Origin: Rubrivivax sp. | Lineage (GTDB): Bacteria > Pseudomonadota > Gammaproteobacteria > Burkholderiales > Burkholderiaceae_C | Assembly (NCBI GenBank): GCA_020248915.1 | Contig: JADCGP010000005.1 | Location: 210,506 to 274,505 of the forward strand | Length of the DNA stretch: 64,000 nt | Direction of reading: 5' to 3' | Part shown: one piece after another, positions 31,323-40,282 of the stretch | Layout: each line of letters opens with the position of its first letter | Numbering within the stretch: the first letter of the stretch is position 1 | Made by a program: the position numbers and the translations under genes | Notes under the pieces: generated by a model | What the model saw: the letters and a program-made list of their open reading frames with translations, nothing else | What the model was told of the DNA's origin: nothing | Databases searched by the model: none

Positions 31323-31353
31323 CGGCAGGCCGCCAAGGTGGCGGCCGCTGCCG
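31323..31353 (+). terminator. Candidate hairpin between the EEP gene and clsB
   Basis: 7-bp stem GGCCGCC/GGCGGCC with a 5-nt loop. It is extended, after a 2-nt bulge, by CGGCA/TGCCG. It begins 76 nt after the EEP stop in a 183-bp spacer otherwise without recognisable features. No T-run. Confidence 0.35.
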
Positions 31354-31430
31354 CCGCGCGTCGCGGCTGATCGTCCCCTGCAGCCACGTGCCGTGGCAGC
31401 AGCGCCCCTGAGACAGCGATCCTGCCGGCG

Positions 31431-32735
31431 ATGGCGGCCCTCGACCTCGACAAGCTGCTCTACTGGACCGGCGTGCCCGCGCCGCACTTCGTCGGCGGCA
31501 ACCGCGTGCGGCTGCTGCAGGGAGGCGATGCTCTGTTCCCGAGCATGCTCGCGGCGATCGAGGGCGCGGCCCGCGAGGTCTGGCTGGCCACCTACATCTT
31601 CCACGACGACCCGGGCGCCGTCGCGATCATGCGGGCGCTGGCCGCCGCCGCGCGGCGTGGCGTGGCCGTGCACGTGGTCGTCGACGGCTTCGGCAGCAAG
31701 GCCACGCTGTCCAGGCTGCGCGCCGAGCTGCTGCCGGCCGGCGTGCGGCTCGAGGTGTTCCGTCCAATCGAACGCTGGTATGCCGTGCTGCAGCCGGGGC
31801 AGATGCGGCGGCTGCACCAGAAGCTGTGCGTGTGCGACGCGGGGTCCGGCGGAAGCACGCAGGACGGCCCGGACTTCGTCGCCTTCGTCGGCGGCATCAA
31901 CGTCATCGACGACCGGCTCGACCTGCGCCATGGCTGGGGCGAGGAGCCGCGGCTGGACTTCGCGGTCGAGCTGCGCGGCCCGCTGGCCGGATCGGTGCAT
32001 GCAGCCACCCGGGCGATGTGGGTGCGCTCGCACCTTTGGCAGGGCTGGCGCGACGAGGTGCGGCAGGTGGTGGGCAGCGCTGCCCCGCTCGCGCAGACGC
32101 GCTCCTTCATCCGCCGCCTGCGCGGCGTGTCCGAGGGCGTGACGGCCGGCGAGGCCGCGCCGGTGCGCGCGGCACTGGTCGTGCGCGACAACCTGCGCCA
32201 GCGCCGCAGCATCGAGCGCAGCTACGTCGAGGCCATCAAGGCTGCGCACAGCACGGTGGACATCGCCGTGCCCTACTTCTATCCCGGCCAGCGCTTCCGC
32301 CGTGCGCTGCGCCGCGCGGCGCGGCGCGGCGTGCGGGTGCGCCTGCTGCTGCAGGGCAAGGTCGACTACCGGATCGCCGCGCTGGCCGCGCGCGCGCTGT
32401 ACGACGAGCTGCGCGCCAACGGCGTGCGCATCTACGAGTACACGCCGGCCTACCTGCACGCCAAGGTGGCGGTCGTCGACGGGCGCTGGTCCACCGTGGG
32501 CAGCAGCAACATCGACCCGATGTCGCTGCTGCTGAACCTGGAGGCCAACGTCGTCGTCGACGACGAGGGTTTCGCGGGCGACCTGCTGGCTGCCTTCGAG
32601 GCGGCATTCGCCGCCTCGGCCGAGGTGGCAGGCGCGCCCACACGCGCCGGCTGGCGCGGCTGGCTGCGGCGCACGGCGGTGGCGTGGATGGCCAATGCCT
32701 ACCTGCGCGTGGCAGGCATCACCGGGCGTTACTGA
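31431..32735 (+). CDS. clsB: Cardiolipin synthase ClsB
   Basis: 434 aa. Two phospholipase D HKD motifs: LHQKLCVCD...FVGGINVID (about residue 130-155) and YLHAKVAVVDGRWSTVGSSN (about 340-365). N-terminus FVGGNRVRLLQGGDALFPSM and ATYIFHDDP are ClsB-like. No N-terminal membrane helices, as for ClsB. It makes cardiolipin from phosphatidylglycerol (or PE) at the inner membrane. Convergent with the RND permease gene, 45-bp gap. Confidence 0.9.
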   Translation: MAALDLDKLLYWTGVPAPHFVGGNRVRLLQGGDALFPSMLAAIEGAAREVWLATYIFHDDPGAVAIMRALAAAARRGVAVHVVVDGFGSKATLSRLRAELLPAGVRLEVFRPIERWYAVLQPGQMRRLHQKLCVCDAGSGGSTQDGPDFVAFVGGINVIDDRLDLRHGWGEEPRLDFAVELRGPLAGSVHAATRAMWVRSHLWQGWRDEVRQVVGSAAPLAQTRSFIRRLRGVSEGVTAGEAAPVRAALVVRDNLRQRRSIERSYVEAIKAAHSTVDIAVPYFYPGQRFRRALRRAARRGVRVRLLLQGKVDYRIAALAARALYDELRANGVRIYEYTPAYLHAKVAVVDGRWSTVGSSNIDPMSLLLNLEANVVVDDEGFAGDLLAAFEAAFAASAEVAGAPTRAGWRGWLRRTAVAWMANAYLRVAGITGRY

Positions 32736-32780
32736 AGGTCGCCGCGCCGGGAGCCGGCGAGCGTCCCGTCGCGCCCGGTC

Positions 32781-35700
32781 TCAGGCTTCGCCTGGGCCGG
32801 CGCGGACGCCGCGGCGCAGCCAGCGCGACTCCCACTCGTCGAGGTACGAGTAGATCACCGGCACCACGACCAGGGTCAGCAGCGTCGACGTGATGACCCC
32901 GCCGATGATGGCCCGCCCCATCGGCGACTGCTGCTCCGCTCCCTCGCCCAGGCCGAGCGCCAGCGGCAGCATGCCGAAGATCATGGCCGCGGTGGTCATC
33001 AGGATCGGACGCAGGCGCACCTGCCCGGCCGCCAGCAGCGCCTCGGTGCGCGCCATGCCCTGCCGCTGACCCTGGTTGGCGAAGTCCACGAGCAGGATCG
33101 CGTTCTTCGTCACCAGGCCCATCAGGAACACGATGCCGATCATCGAGTAGATGTTCTGCGTCGTGCCCGTCAGCAGCAGCGCCAGCATCGCGCCGACCAC
33201 GGCCAGCGGGAGCGACACCATGATCGCCAGCGGCTGGATGAAGCTGCCGAACTGCGACGCCAGCACGATGTAGATGAAGACCACGGCCAGTCCGAGCGCG
33301 CCCAGGATGGCCCCGAACACCTCCTGCTGCTCGCGGATCTGCCCGCCGACGTCGAAGCGCAGCCCGGGTGGCAGCGGGTAGGCCTCGACCACGGCCTGCA
33401 CCTCCTTGCCGACGTCGCCCGAGGGCCGCCCCTGCACCTGGGCGAACAGCGCCACGCGGCGCGTCAGGTCCTGGCGGCGGATGTTCTGCGGGTTGTAGGA
33501 GGGCTCGACCGTGGCGATCGAGCGCACCGGCACGACCTCGGGCGAGCCGTCGGGCAACGTGCGGCCCGTGGCGATCTTCAGCGCCGCGATGTCTTCCGCG
33601 GTGACGCGCTCGCCGCGCGGGAGCTGCGTGACCACCTCGTAGTTCTGGCCGTCCGGGGCCAGCCAGTAGCCCGAGGGTTCGCCGCCGACCAGCGCGCGCA
33701 ACGTCGCGCCCAGCCGCGCGTGCGTGATGCCGGACTCGGCGGCCAGCTCGGGCTTCAGGCGCACCGACAGCGCCGGCGTGCCTTCCTTGACGGAGATCTC
33801 GATGTCGGTGACGCCCTGCACCGCGGCCAGCCGCGACTTCAGGTCCGTCATCACGCGGTTCATCTGGGCGTCGTCGTTGCCCAGCAGCGCGACGTAGATC
33901 GGGCCGCCGAATCCCACCGACAGCTCGACCCCGGGGATGCGGGCCACGCGCGTGCGGATGGCCTCCTCGAGCTGCTGCTGAGTGCGTGCGCGCTGCTGTG
34001 GCGGCACGAGCTGCAGGTTCAGCCGCGCGACATTGCTGCCCTCGCCGCCGCCGACGACCGTGTCCACCAACCGGATCTCCCGGAACTCGCGCAGCGCCTC
34101 CTCGACGCGGCGCACGCGCTCGTCGGCGTGCGGCAGGCTCGAGCCGACCGGCATCGTCAGCTGCAGTGATGTGTAGCTCTGGTCGACGCTGGGCATCAGC
34201 TCGGTGCCGATCACCGCGGCGATCGGCAGGCTGGCGGCGAAGCTGGCCAGCGCCAGCAGCAGCGTGACCCCGCGCGTGCTCAGCCGCCACAGCACGCGGC
34301 GGCCCGACAGCGCCCAGCCGAGCAGCGCGCCATACCAGGCGTGCCAGCGCCCGACCCAGCCGTCGAAGACCCCCAGCACGCGGCCTACCAAGGGCACGGT
34401 CCGGGCCCCGCCCGGTGGATCCTTCCACACCGACGACAGCATCGGGTCGAGCGTGAAGCTGACGAACAGCGACACCAGCACCGCCACCGCCACCGTGACG
34501 CCGAAGGCGTGGAAGTAGCGGCCGACCATGCCCTCCATGAAGGCGATCGGCACGAACACCGCCACCACCGAGAACGTGGTGGCCAGTACCGCCAGGCCGA
34601 TCTCCTCGGTGCCCTCGCGGGCTGCGCGCAGGTGGTCCTTCCCCATCTGCAGGTGGCGCACGATGTTCTCGCGCACGACGATGGCATCGTCGATCAGCAG
34701 CCCGATGCACAGCGACAGCGCCATCAGCGTCATGTAGTTGAGCGTGAAGCCCAGCGCGTGCAGCGCGATGAAGGTCGAGATCACCGCGATCGGCAGCGTC
34801 AGCCCGGTGATCACCGTGCTGCGCCAGCTGCCGAGGAACAGGAACACGATCAGCACCGTCAGCGCGGCGCCCTCGAAGATCGTGCGCTTGACGTTGGCCA
34901 CCGTGCGCTCGACGAAGTCGGCGGAGGTCCACGTCATCTCCAGCCGCGCGGCCGCCGGCAGCTGCGGCGTCAGGTCGGCGGCGGCCTGCCGCAGCGCGCG
35001 CCCGACCTCGATCAGGTTGGCGTCCTGCGTCTTGTAGACCCAGAAGCCGACCGCCGGCCTGCCGTCGACGCGGGAGATCGAGTCGCGCTCGCGCTCGGTG
35101 TCCAGCACGCGCGCCACCTGCGACAGGTACACCGGAGTGCCGGCCTTGTGCGCGACGATGATCCGTCCGAAGTCCTCCGGCGCGGCGATGCGGCCGTCGA
35201 CGCGGACGATCGCGTCCGATGACGCCGAGCTCAGCGTGCCCACCGGCACGCTGACGTTGGCGCCGCGCAGCGCCTGCACGACCTGCTCGACGGTCAGGCC
35301 GTAGGCGGCCAGCCGGGCCGGCTCGACCTGGACCCGGATCTGGCGGCCGACCGTGCCGCCGACATCGACGCGGCCGACGCCGGAGACGCGCTCGAAGGCC
35401 TTCTGCACCACCTGCTCGGCCAGCAGCGTGAGCTGCAGCGGCGACAGCGCCGGGCCGGTCAGCGCGAACGAGGCCACCGGCTCCTCGTTCTCGCCGCCCG
35501 AGCGCTGCACGACCGGGTCGCGGGCATCGCGCGGGAAGCCGGCGCGGATCTGGGCCAGCTTGTCGCGCGTCTCCTGCATCGCGCGCGTCGCATCGACGTC
35601 GAGCCGGAACTCGATCCAGGTCAGCGACCGGCCCTCCTCGGACCGGCTGAGGATGCGCTTGACGCCGGCCACCGTGTTGACGGCGTTCTCGACCGGCTTG

Positions 35701-35891
35701 GTGACGTCGTTCTCGACCTGCTCGGGGGACGCACCCGGGTAGCCGACCCAGACCTGCACGGTGGGCATCTGCACGTCGGGCATCGACTCCACGCGCAGCC
35801 GCTGGTACGACAGCAGCCCGAGCACGACGAGTGCCACCATCACCATCGTCGCGAAGACGGGGTGCCCGATCGAGACGCGGGTCATCCACAT
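32781..35891 (-). CDS. RND (HAE1-type) efflux permease
   Basis: 1036 aa from ATG 35891 ([13 protein letters not shown]); ATG 35885 is an alternative. Twelve membrane helices and two large periplasmic loops, standard for AcrB/MexB-like pumps. TM4 carries the proton-relay pair in [12 protein letters not shown]. Other signatures are [15 protein letters not shown]-like [37 protein letters not shown] and [20 protein letters not shown]. The substrate is unknown. It starts 13 bp after its fusion partner; no outer-membrane factor gene is present, so the pump must borrow one from elsewhere. Confidence 0.93.
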   Translation of the reverse strand: MWMTRVSIGHPVFATMVMVALVVLGLLSYQRLRVESMPDVQMPTVQVWVGYPGASPEQVENDVTKPVENAVNTVAGVKRILSRSEEGRSLTWIEFRLDVDATRAMQETRDKLAQIRAGFPRDARDPVVQRSGGENEEPVASFALTGPALSPLQLTLLAEQVVQKAFERVSGVGRVDVGGTVGRQIRVQVEPARLAAYGLTVEQVVQALRGANVSVPVGTLSSASSDAIVRVDGRIAAPEDFGRIIVAHKAGTPVYLSQVARVLDTERERDSISRVDGRPAVGFWVYKTQDANLIEVGRALRQAAADLTPQLPAAARLEMTWTSADFVERTVANVKRTIFEGAALTVLIVFLFLGSWRSTVITGLTLPIAVISTFIALHALGFTLNYMTLMALSLCIGLLIDDAIVVRENIVRHLQMGKDHLRAAREGTEEIGLAVLATTFSVVAVFVPIAFMEGMVGRYFHAFGVTVAVAVLVSLFVSFTLDPMLSSVWKDPPGGARTVPLVGRVLGVFDGWVGRWHAWYGALLGWALSGRRVLWRLSTRGVTLLLALASFAASLPIAAVIGTELMPSVDQSYTSLQLTMPVGSSLPHADERVRRVEEALREFREIRLVDTVVGGGEGSNVARLNLQLVPPQQRARTQQQLEEAIRTRVARIPGVELSVGFGGPIYVALLGNDDAQMNRVMTDLKSRLAAVQGVTDIEISVKEGTPALSVRLKPELAAESGITHARLGATLRALVGGEPSGYWLAPDGQNYEVVTQLPRGERVTAEDIAALKIATGRTLPDGSPEVVPVRSIATVEPSYNPQNIRRQDLTRRVALFAQVQGRPSGDVGKEVQAVVEAYPLPPGLRFDVGGQIREQQEVFGAILGALGLAVVFIYIVLASQFGSFIQPLAIMVSLPLAVVGAMLALLLTGTTQNIYSMIGIVFLMGLVTKNAILLVDFANQGQRQGMARTEALLAAGQVRLRPILMTTAAMIFGMLPLALGLGEGAEQQSPMGRAIIGGVITSTLLTLVVVPVIYSYLDEWESRWLRRGVRAGPGEA

Positions 35892-35904
35892 GCGGGCCTC
35901 GCGC

Positions 35905-37095
35905 TCAGTGGCCGGCTGCCGCACCCGCCCGGCTCGCGCCGGGCCCCGCACCGGACGCGGCGCGCGCCGGCCCGCCGGCCGTGCCCTGGACGACGAGCGC
36001 CGGCTGGCCGTCGCGCAGCCCGTCGAACCGGCTCGCCAGCACCCGGTCGGAGGCCGCCAGCCCGCCGGTGACCTGCACCAGCTGCGCGCGCTCGTCGCGG
36101 CGTCCGAGCGTGACCGGCCGCTGCCGCAGCCGGCCCTCCTCGAGCACCCAGACGAAGGCCTGCCCGCCCTCGCTGCGGATGGCCGGGATCGGCAGCGAGG
36201 GCACCGCCTCGCGGGCGCCCACCGGCACGAACACGGTGGCGAACATGCCGGCGCGCAGCAGCGTGCCCTGGTCGGGCAGCGAGACGAAGAAGTGGATCGA
36301 GCGCGTGCCGGGCTCGGTGCCCGGGTTGACGCGCTCGATGCGGCCCTCGAAGCGTCGCTGGTCGATCCCCTCCACCGCCACCTGCGCCGGCGCGCCCGGC
36401 ACGACGCGCGCGATGTCCGACACCGCGGCCTGCGCCTGCACTTCGAGCCGCGACAGGTCGACGATGGCCAGCAGCGGCGCGTCGATGCCCGCCTTCTCGC
36501 CAGGCTGGACGTGGCGGCGCAGGACATGCCCCGAGATCGGCGCGCGCACGACGGTGTCGTCGAGCATCAGCTGCACCTGGGCCAGCTGCGCCTGCGCGAC
36601 CTCGACCGAAGCGACCTGTGCGCGGTAGGCGGCGTCGGCGTTGTCGAAGGCGCTCTGCGAGATGAAGTTGCGCTCGACCAGCTGCGCGTTGACCTGCCGC
36701 GTGCGTTGTGCCTGCGCCAGGTTGGCGCGCGCCGACTCCAGGGCGGCCACTCGCTCCGCCAGTTGCGCGCGCAGCGCGGCGGTGTCGAACTCGACCAGCC
36801 GCTGCCCGGCCCGCACGCGGTCGCCCTCGCGCACGTGCACGGCGTTCACCTCGGCGGCCACCTTCGCCCTCACGGTGGCCTGCGACAGCGCCTGCACCGT
36901 CCCGGGCATCGACAGCTCGCCGACCACCGGGCGGGGAGCCGGCGTCACGAGGTCGGCCGCGACGAATTCCAGTGCCGGCTTGCCGGCCTCGGGGGACTTG
37001 TCCTCGCGGCCGGACATGCGCAGCGCGACCGCGGCCGCCACGCCGCCCAGCGCCAGAACGGCCACCGCCCAGCCGAGCCGCAGTCGCCGTGTCAT
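35905..37095 (-). CDS. RND efflux periplasmic adaptor (membrane fusion) protein
   Basis: 396 aa. One N-terminal membrane anchor (LGWAVAVLALGGVAAAVALR). Then the adaptor layout: a lipoyl half-motif ATVRAKVAAEVNAVHVREGDRVRAGQ (split by strands), a coiled-coil hairpin (about 115-185), the second lipoyl half RAPISGHVLRRHVQPGEKAG, and a beta-barrel and membrane-proximal domain. The C-terminal 25 residues are Ala/Gly-rich. First gene of the two-gene pump operon. Confidence 0.9.
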   Translation of the reverse strand: MTRRLRLGWAVAVLALGGVAAAVALRMSGREDKSPEAGKPALEFVAADLVTPAPRPVVGELSMPGTVQALSQATVRAKVAAEVNAVHVREGDRVRAGQRLVEFDTAALRAQLAERVAALESARANLAQAQRTRQVNAQLVERNFISQSAFDNADAAYRAQVASVEVAQAQLAQVQLMLDDTVVRAPISGHVLRRHVQPGEKAGIDAPLLAIVDLSRLEVQAQAAVSDIARVVPGAPAQVAVEGIDQRRFEGRIERVNPGTEPGTRSIHFFVSLPDQGTLLRAGMFATVFVPVGAREAVPSLPIPAIRSEGGQAFVWVLEEGRLRQRPVTLGRRDERAQLVQVTGGLAASDRVLASRFDGLRDGQPALVVQGTAGGPARAASGAGPGASRAGAAAGH

Positions 37096-37259
37096 GTGTT
37101 GCCCGTCATGTCATCGGTCCCCGCCGGCCGCGATGCCGGCATCTTTCTGCCTGTCCGGGTCGCAGTGTCGCGTCGCCCCGCGCGGCCGGCCATCGCCGTG
37201 CGACGGGCTGCGGTTGGGGACGACCGGCTGCGGCAGGGCCGCCTTCGGCCGCGCGCGGC

Positions 37260-37634
37260 TCAATGCAGCGGCGGCGGGCCGTAGCGGTTCGGGCCCGGCG
37301 TGCCGCGCAGCAAGCCATTGACGAACAGCATGTAGGCCCAGCCGACGACGGGCACCAGCGCCACCAGCACCCACCAGCCCGACTCGTCGCGGTCGTGCCA
37401 GCGCTTGATCGACACGGCCACCGTCGGCCACACCAGCAGCAGGTTGACGATGTCGTTGGCCGTGGTCTCCTGGAAGCGGGCGATGTCCAGCAGCGTCCGC
37501 AGCATCAGTCCCGCACCCAGCGGCACGGCCACGCCCCAGATCCAGAAGCCGGTGCGCGCGATGCGCCCGCGCGGGTCGAGGAGCAGCCGCCAGGGCGGTG
37601 CGTCGGCGGCGGCGGTCGTCGCGGGCAGCGTCAT
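37260..37634 (-). CDS. DUF805 inner-membrane protein
   Basis: 124 aa with three to four hydrophobic segments. It carries the DUF805 core: GRIARTGFWIWGVAVPL, VWPTVAVSIKRWHDRDESGWW and GLLRGTPGPNRYGPPP. Function unknown; the family is widespread. It is divergent from the exonuclease gene, and a TAGGCT box (37684-37689) lies in the 119-bp gap. Confidence 0.85.
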   Translation of the reverse strand: MTLPATTAAADAPPWRLLLDPRGRIARTGFWIWGVAVPLGAGLMLRTLLDIARFQETTANDIVNLLLVWPTVAVSIKRWHDRDESGWWVLVALVPVVGWAYMLFVNGLLRGTPGPNRYGPPPLH

Positions 37635-37753
37635 GCCCGGCAGTATCGGGCAAGCGGCGACGGCAGCCGCGTCGGCGGCCTGCTAGGCTCGGGCATGGTC
37701 CACGCCGAGTGCCTCCCCTGCTCCGGCGCGGCGGTGCGCCGCGCGGACCGGCC

Positions 37754-38863
37754 GTGAGCGAGCCCGACGACCTCGTCGTCCGGCGCCCTGAGGGGCTGTA
37801 CTGCCCGCCCGGCGGGTTCTTCATCGACCCGTGGCGGCCGGTGGAGCGCGCGGTGATCACCCACGCCCACGCCGACCACGCGCGGCGCGGCCACGCGGCC
37901 TACCTGGCCACCGCCGTCTCCGCCGGGGTGCTGCGCGCACGGCTGGGGCCGATCTCTCTGCAGGGGGTCGCCTACGGCGAGGCGGTCTCCGCGGGCGGGG
38001 TGCGCGTCAGCCTGCACCCGGCCGGGCACGTGCTCGGGTCGGCCCAGGTGCGCATCGAGCACCGCGGCCGCGTCTGGGTCGCCTCGGGCGACTACTTCGC
38101 CAGCGCCCACGAGGACGACCGCAACCCCACCTGCGCGCCGTTCGAGCCGGTGCGCTGCGACTGCTTCATCACCGAGAGCACGTTCGGCCTGCCGGTCTAC
38201 CGCTGGCGGGCGCAGCGCGATGTGCTGGCCGAGGTCAATGCGTGGTGGGGCGGAAATGCCGAGGCCGGCCGGCCGAGCCTGCTGCTCGCCTACAGCTTCG
38301 GCAAGGCGCAGCGGCTGCTGGCGGGGGTGGATGCCTCGATCGGGCCGATCGTGGTGCACGGGGCGGTCGAGCCCCTGAACGAGGCCTACCGGGCGGCCGG
38401 CGTCGCGCTGCCGCCCTCGCGGCGCCTGGACGAACTGCGCGGCCGGCCCGAGCTGCGGCGTGCGCTGGTCGTGGCCCCCCCTGGCGTGGCCGACAGCGCC
38501 TGGGCGCGCGGCCTCGGCGAGGCAAGCGATGCCTTCGCCAGCGGCTGGATGCAACTGCGCGGCGCCCGGCGCCGCCAGGGCCTGGATCGCGGCTTCGCGC
38601 TCAGCGACCACGCCGACTGGCCGGGTCTGCAGCGCGCCATCGGCGCCACCGGCGCACGCCGAGTCATCGTGACCCACGGCTACGAGGCCACGCTGGTGCG
38701 CTGGCTGCGGCAGCAGGGTCTGCAGGCCGAGAGCCTGCAGACCGAGTTCGGCGCCGGGCCGGTCGATGCCGCCGCGGGCTATGACGTCGGGCTGGCCGTG
38801 CCTGGACCGGAGGGTGCCGCTGGTGCAGCCGGGGCAGCTGGGGCGGTGCAGCCGGCGGCCTGA
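37754..38863 (+). CDS. Ligase-associated DNA exonuclease (MBL/beta-CASP-like fold)
   Basis: 369 aa from GTG 37754 ([20 protein letters not shown]). Metallo-beta-lactamase metal set: [11 protein letters not shown] (His-x-His-x-Asp-His), [17 protein letters not shown], then [19 protein letters not shown] and VTHGYEATL. This matches the family usually co-encoded with an ATP-dependent DNA ligase and a helicase in a repair set. No ligase follows here; the next gene runs the other way. The last 85 nt (Ala/Gly repeats GAAGAAGAAG) overlap the opposite-strand lipoprotein gene. Confidence 0.88.
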   Translation: MSEPDDLVVRRPEGLYCPPGGFFIDPWRPVERAVITHAHADHARRGHAAYLATAVSAGVLRARLGPISLQGVAYGEAVSAGGVRVSLHPAGHVLGSAQVRIEHRGRVWVASGDYFASAHEDDRNPTCAPFEPVRCDCFITESTFGLPVYRWRAQRDVLAEVNAWWGGNAEAGRPSLLLAYSFGKAQRLLAGVDASIGPIVVHGAVEPLNEAYRAAGVALPPSRRLDELRGRPELRRALVVAPPGVADSAWARGLGEASDAFASGWMQLRGARRRQGLDRGFALSDHADWPGLQRAIGATGARRVIVTHGYEATLVRWLRQQGLQAESLQTEFGAGPVDAAAGYDVGLAVPGPEGAAGAAGAAGAVQPAA

Positions 38864-39393
38864 CCCAACCCCTTGAGGAACGCGCGCCGGATCGTGCCGG
38901 CCGCGATCGCGGCGCTGACTTCGCGCGCGTAGCGCTCGGCGCCGGTCAGCGCGCGCACCCAGCGCCGCAACGGCACCACGCCCTCGGCCGCGCCGCGCAG
39001 CGTGCCGACGGCGGCGTCGCCGACCGCGGTGCTGCCGCGCTCGACGAGGCCCGGGTCGGCATCGACCGCCGGGCTGTCGAGGTCGGCGCCCAGGACCGCG
39101 TCGAGCGCGCCGATCTCCGCGGCGAGTGCGGCGCAGCTGCGGTCCGCGGGCAGCGCGTAGGGGGCGCGCTGCGCCGTGCGCAGTGCGGGCGGGATCTCGG
39201 CGCGCACGATGTTCAGGTCGGTCAGCGGCGTGGCCACGGCCTCGGTCACCGGGTCCCGGGTCGCGGTGGGCGTGGTGGAGCAGGCGGCCAGCAGCGCGGC
39301 CGCCAGCAGCGCGGCCGCCAGCAGCGCGGCGGCGCAAGGGGTCAATCCCCGGCAGCCGGCAGCGCCGGGGTGGCGTGGGTTGTGCATCGACAT
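38779..39393 (-). CDS. Alanine-rich lipoprotein, function unknown
   Basis: 204 aa from ATG 39393. An unusual signal sequence with AALLA repeated three times before the lipobox LLAAC (about residue 38), then [11 protein letters not shown]. The body is helical and Ala-rich ([57 protein letters not shown]). I recognise no domain beyond a small conserved lipoprotein pattern seen in Burkholderiales. The C-terminus [15 protein letters not shown] overlaps the exonuclease gene antisense. The divergent ABC operon starts 147 bp away. Confidence 0.65.
   Translation of the reverse strand: MSMHNPRHPGAAGCRGLTPCAAALLAAALLAAALLAACSTTPTATRDPVTEAVATPLTDLNIVRAEIPPALRTAQRAPYALPADRSCAALAAEIGALDAVLGADLDSPAVDADPGLVERGSTAVGDAAVGTLRGAAEGVVPLRRWVRALTGAERYAREVSAAIAAGTIRRAFLKGLGQAAGCTAPAAPAAPAAPSGPGTASPTS
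39287..39331 (-). repeat. Three tandem 15-bp repeats in a lipoprotein signal sequence
   Basis: Unit GCCAGCAGCGCGGCC at 39287, 39302 and 39317 (last copy differs at one base). It encodes AALLA copies in the hydrophobic core of the signal peptide. Copy-number change keeps the frame. Confidence 0.85.
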
Positions 39394-39490
39394 CGGGCCT
39401 CCCGGGCAGGTGGGCGTGGAGCCGTCGCGGTCATTCTGTCCCGAACGTTGCTCGCGGGACGCGTCCCCGGCGCGCGACGTGCGCCGGGCA

Positions 39491-39504
39491 TTGACTGCGG
39501 TCAA
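39491..39504 (+). promoter_or_regulatory. FNR/CRP-family operator (TTGAC-N4-GTCAA) upstream of the ABC exporter operon
   Basis: TTGACTGCGGTCAA is a perfect dyad matching the FNR/FixK/Dnr-type consensus TTGAY-N4-RTCAA. A possible -10, AAGAAT (39526-39531), places a start site at about 39538. The dyad centre would then lie at about -41, the class II activator position. The ATPase ATG is at 39541, so the mRNA would be nearly leaderless. Which regulator binds is not known from the window. Confidence 0.6.
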
Positions 39505-39540
39505 GCGCGACGCGGTTGCACGCCGAAGAATGCGCCGGTG

Positions 39541-40260
39541 ATGCAAGCCGACCCCGATGCGCCGGTGTTCGTCGCCCGCGGCCTGCGCAAGGTGTACCGC
39601 ACAGGCGAGGTCGAGGTCGTCGCGCTGGACGATGTGTCGCTCGAGATCCGTCGCGGCGAGTTCATCGTGCTGCTCGGCCCCTCGGGCAGCGGCAAGAGCA
39701 CGCTGCTCAACATCCTGGGTGGCCTCGACGCACCCTCCGCGGGCGAGGTGCGCTTCGGCGATCACCTGCTCACCGGCGCCGGCGAGGCCGAGCTGACGCG
39801 CTACCGGCGCGAGCATGTCGGTTTCGTGTTCCAGTTCTACAACCTGATCCCGAGCCTGACGGTGCGCGAGAACGTGGCCCTGGTGACCGACATCGCGCCG
39901 CACCCGATGGACATCGACGAGGCGATCGCGCTGGTCGGGCTGACGCCCCGCAGCCACCACTTCCCGGCCCAGCTGTCCGGCGGCGAGCAGCAGCGGGTGG
40001 CGATCGCGCGCGCCATCGTCAAGCGCCCCGAGGTGCTGCTGTGCGACGAGCCGACCGGTGCGCTCGACTACGCCACCGGCAAGCTGGTGCTCGAGGTCAT
40101 CGAGCGCATCAACCGCGACCTCGGCACGACGGCGGTCGTCATCACGCACAACGCCGCCATCGCCGGCATGGCCGACCGCGTGATCCGGCTCGGCAACGGC
40201 CGCATCGCGGCGGTCGAGCGCAATGCGCGCAAGCTTTCGCCGTCGGAGCTGAGCTGGTGA
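39541..40260 (+). CDS. ABC transporter ATP-binding protein (LolD/MacB type)
   Basis: 239 aa from ATG 39541. Walker [14 protein letters not shown]-loop [13 protein letters not shown], signature LSGGEQQR, Walker [13 protein letters not shown] and switch VITHNAAI. This pattern ([16 protein letters not shown]) belongs to the exporter/mechanotransmission ATPases that pair with FtsX-like permeases. It is followed 22 bp later by such a permease and then a HlyD protein. Confidence 0.92.
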   Translation: MQADPDAPVFVARGLRKVYRTGEVEVVALDDVSLEIRRGEFIVLLGPSGSGKSTLLNILGGLDAPSAGEVRFGDHLLTGAGEAELTRYRREHVGFVFQFYNLIPSLTVRENVALVTDIAPHPMDIDEAIALVGLTPRSHHFPAQLSGGEQQRVAIARAIVKRPEVLLCDEPTGALDYATGKLVLEVIERINRDLGTTAVVITHNAAIAGMADRVIRLGNGRIAAVERNARKLSPSELSW

Positions 40261-40282
40261 GCAGGCGCGCCGGGGCAGTGCG

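Noticed and set aside
37237..37260. Small GCCG/CGGC hairpin near the DUF805 stop
   Set aside because: Stem only 4 bp; common by chance at this GC content.
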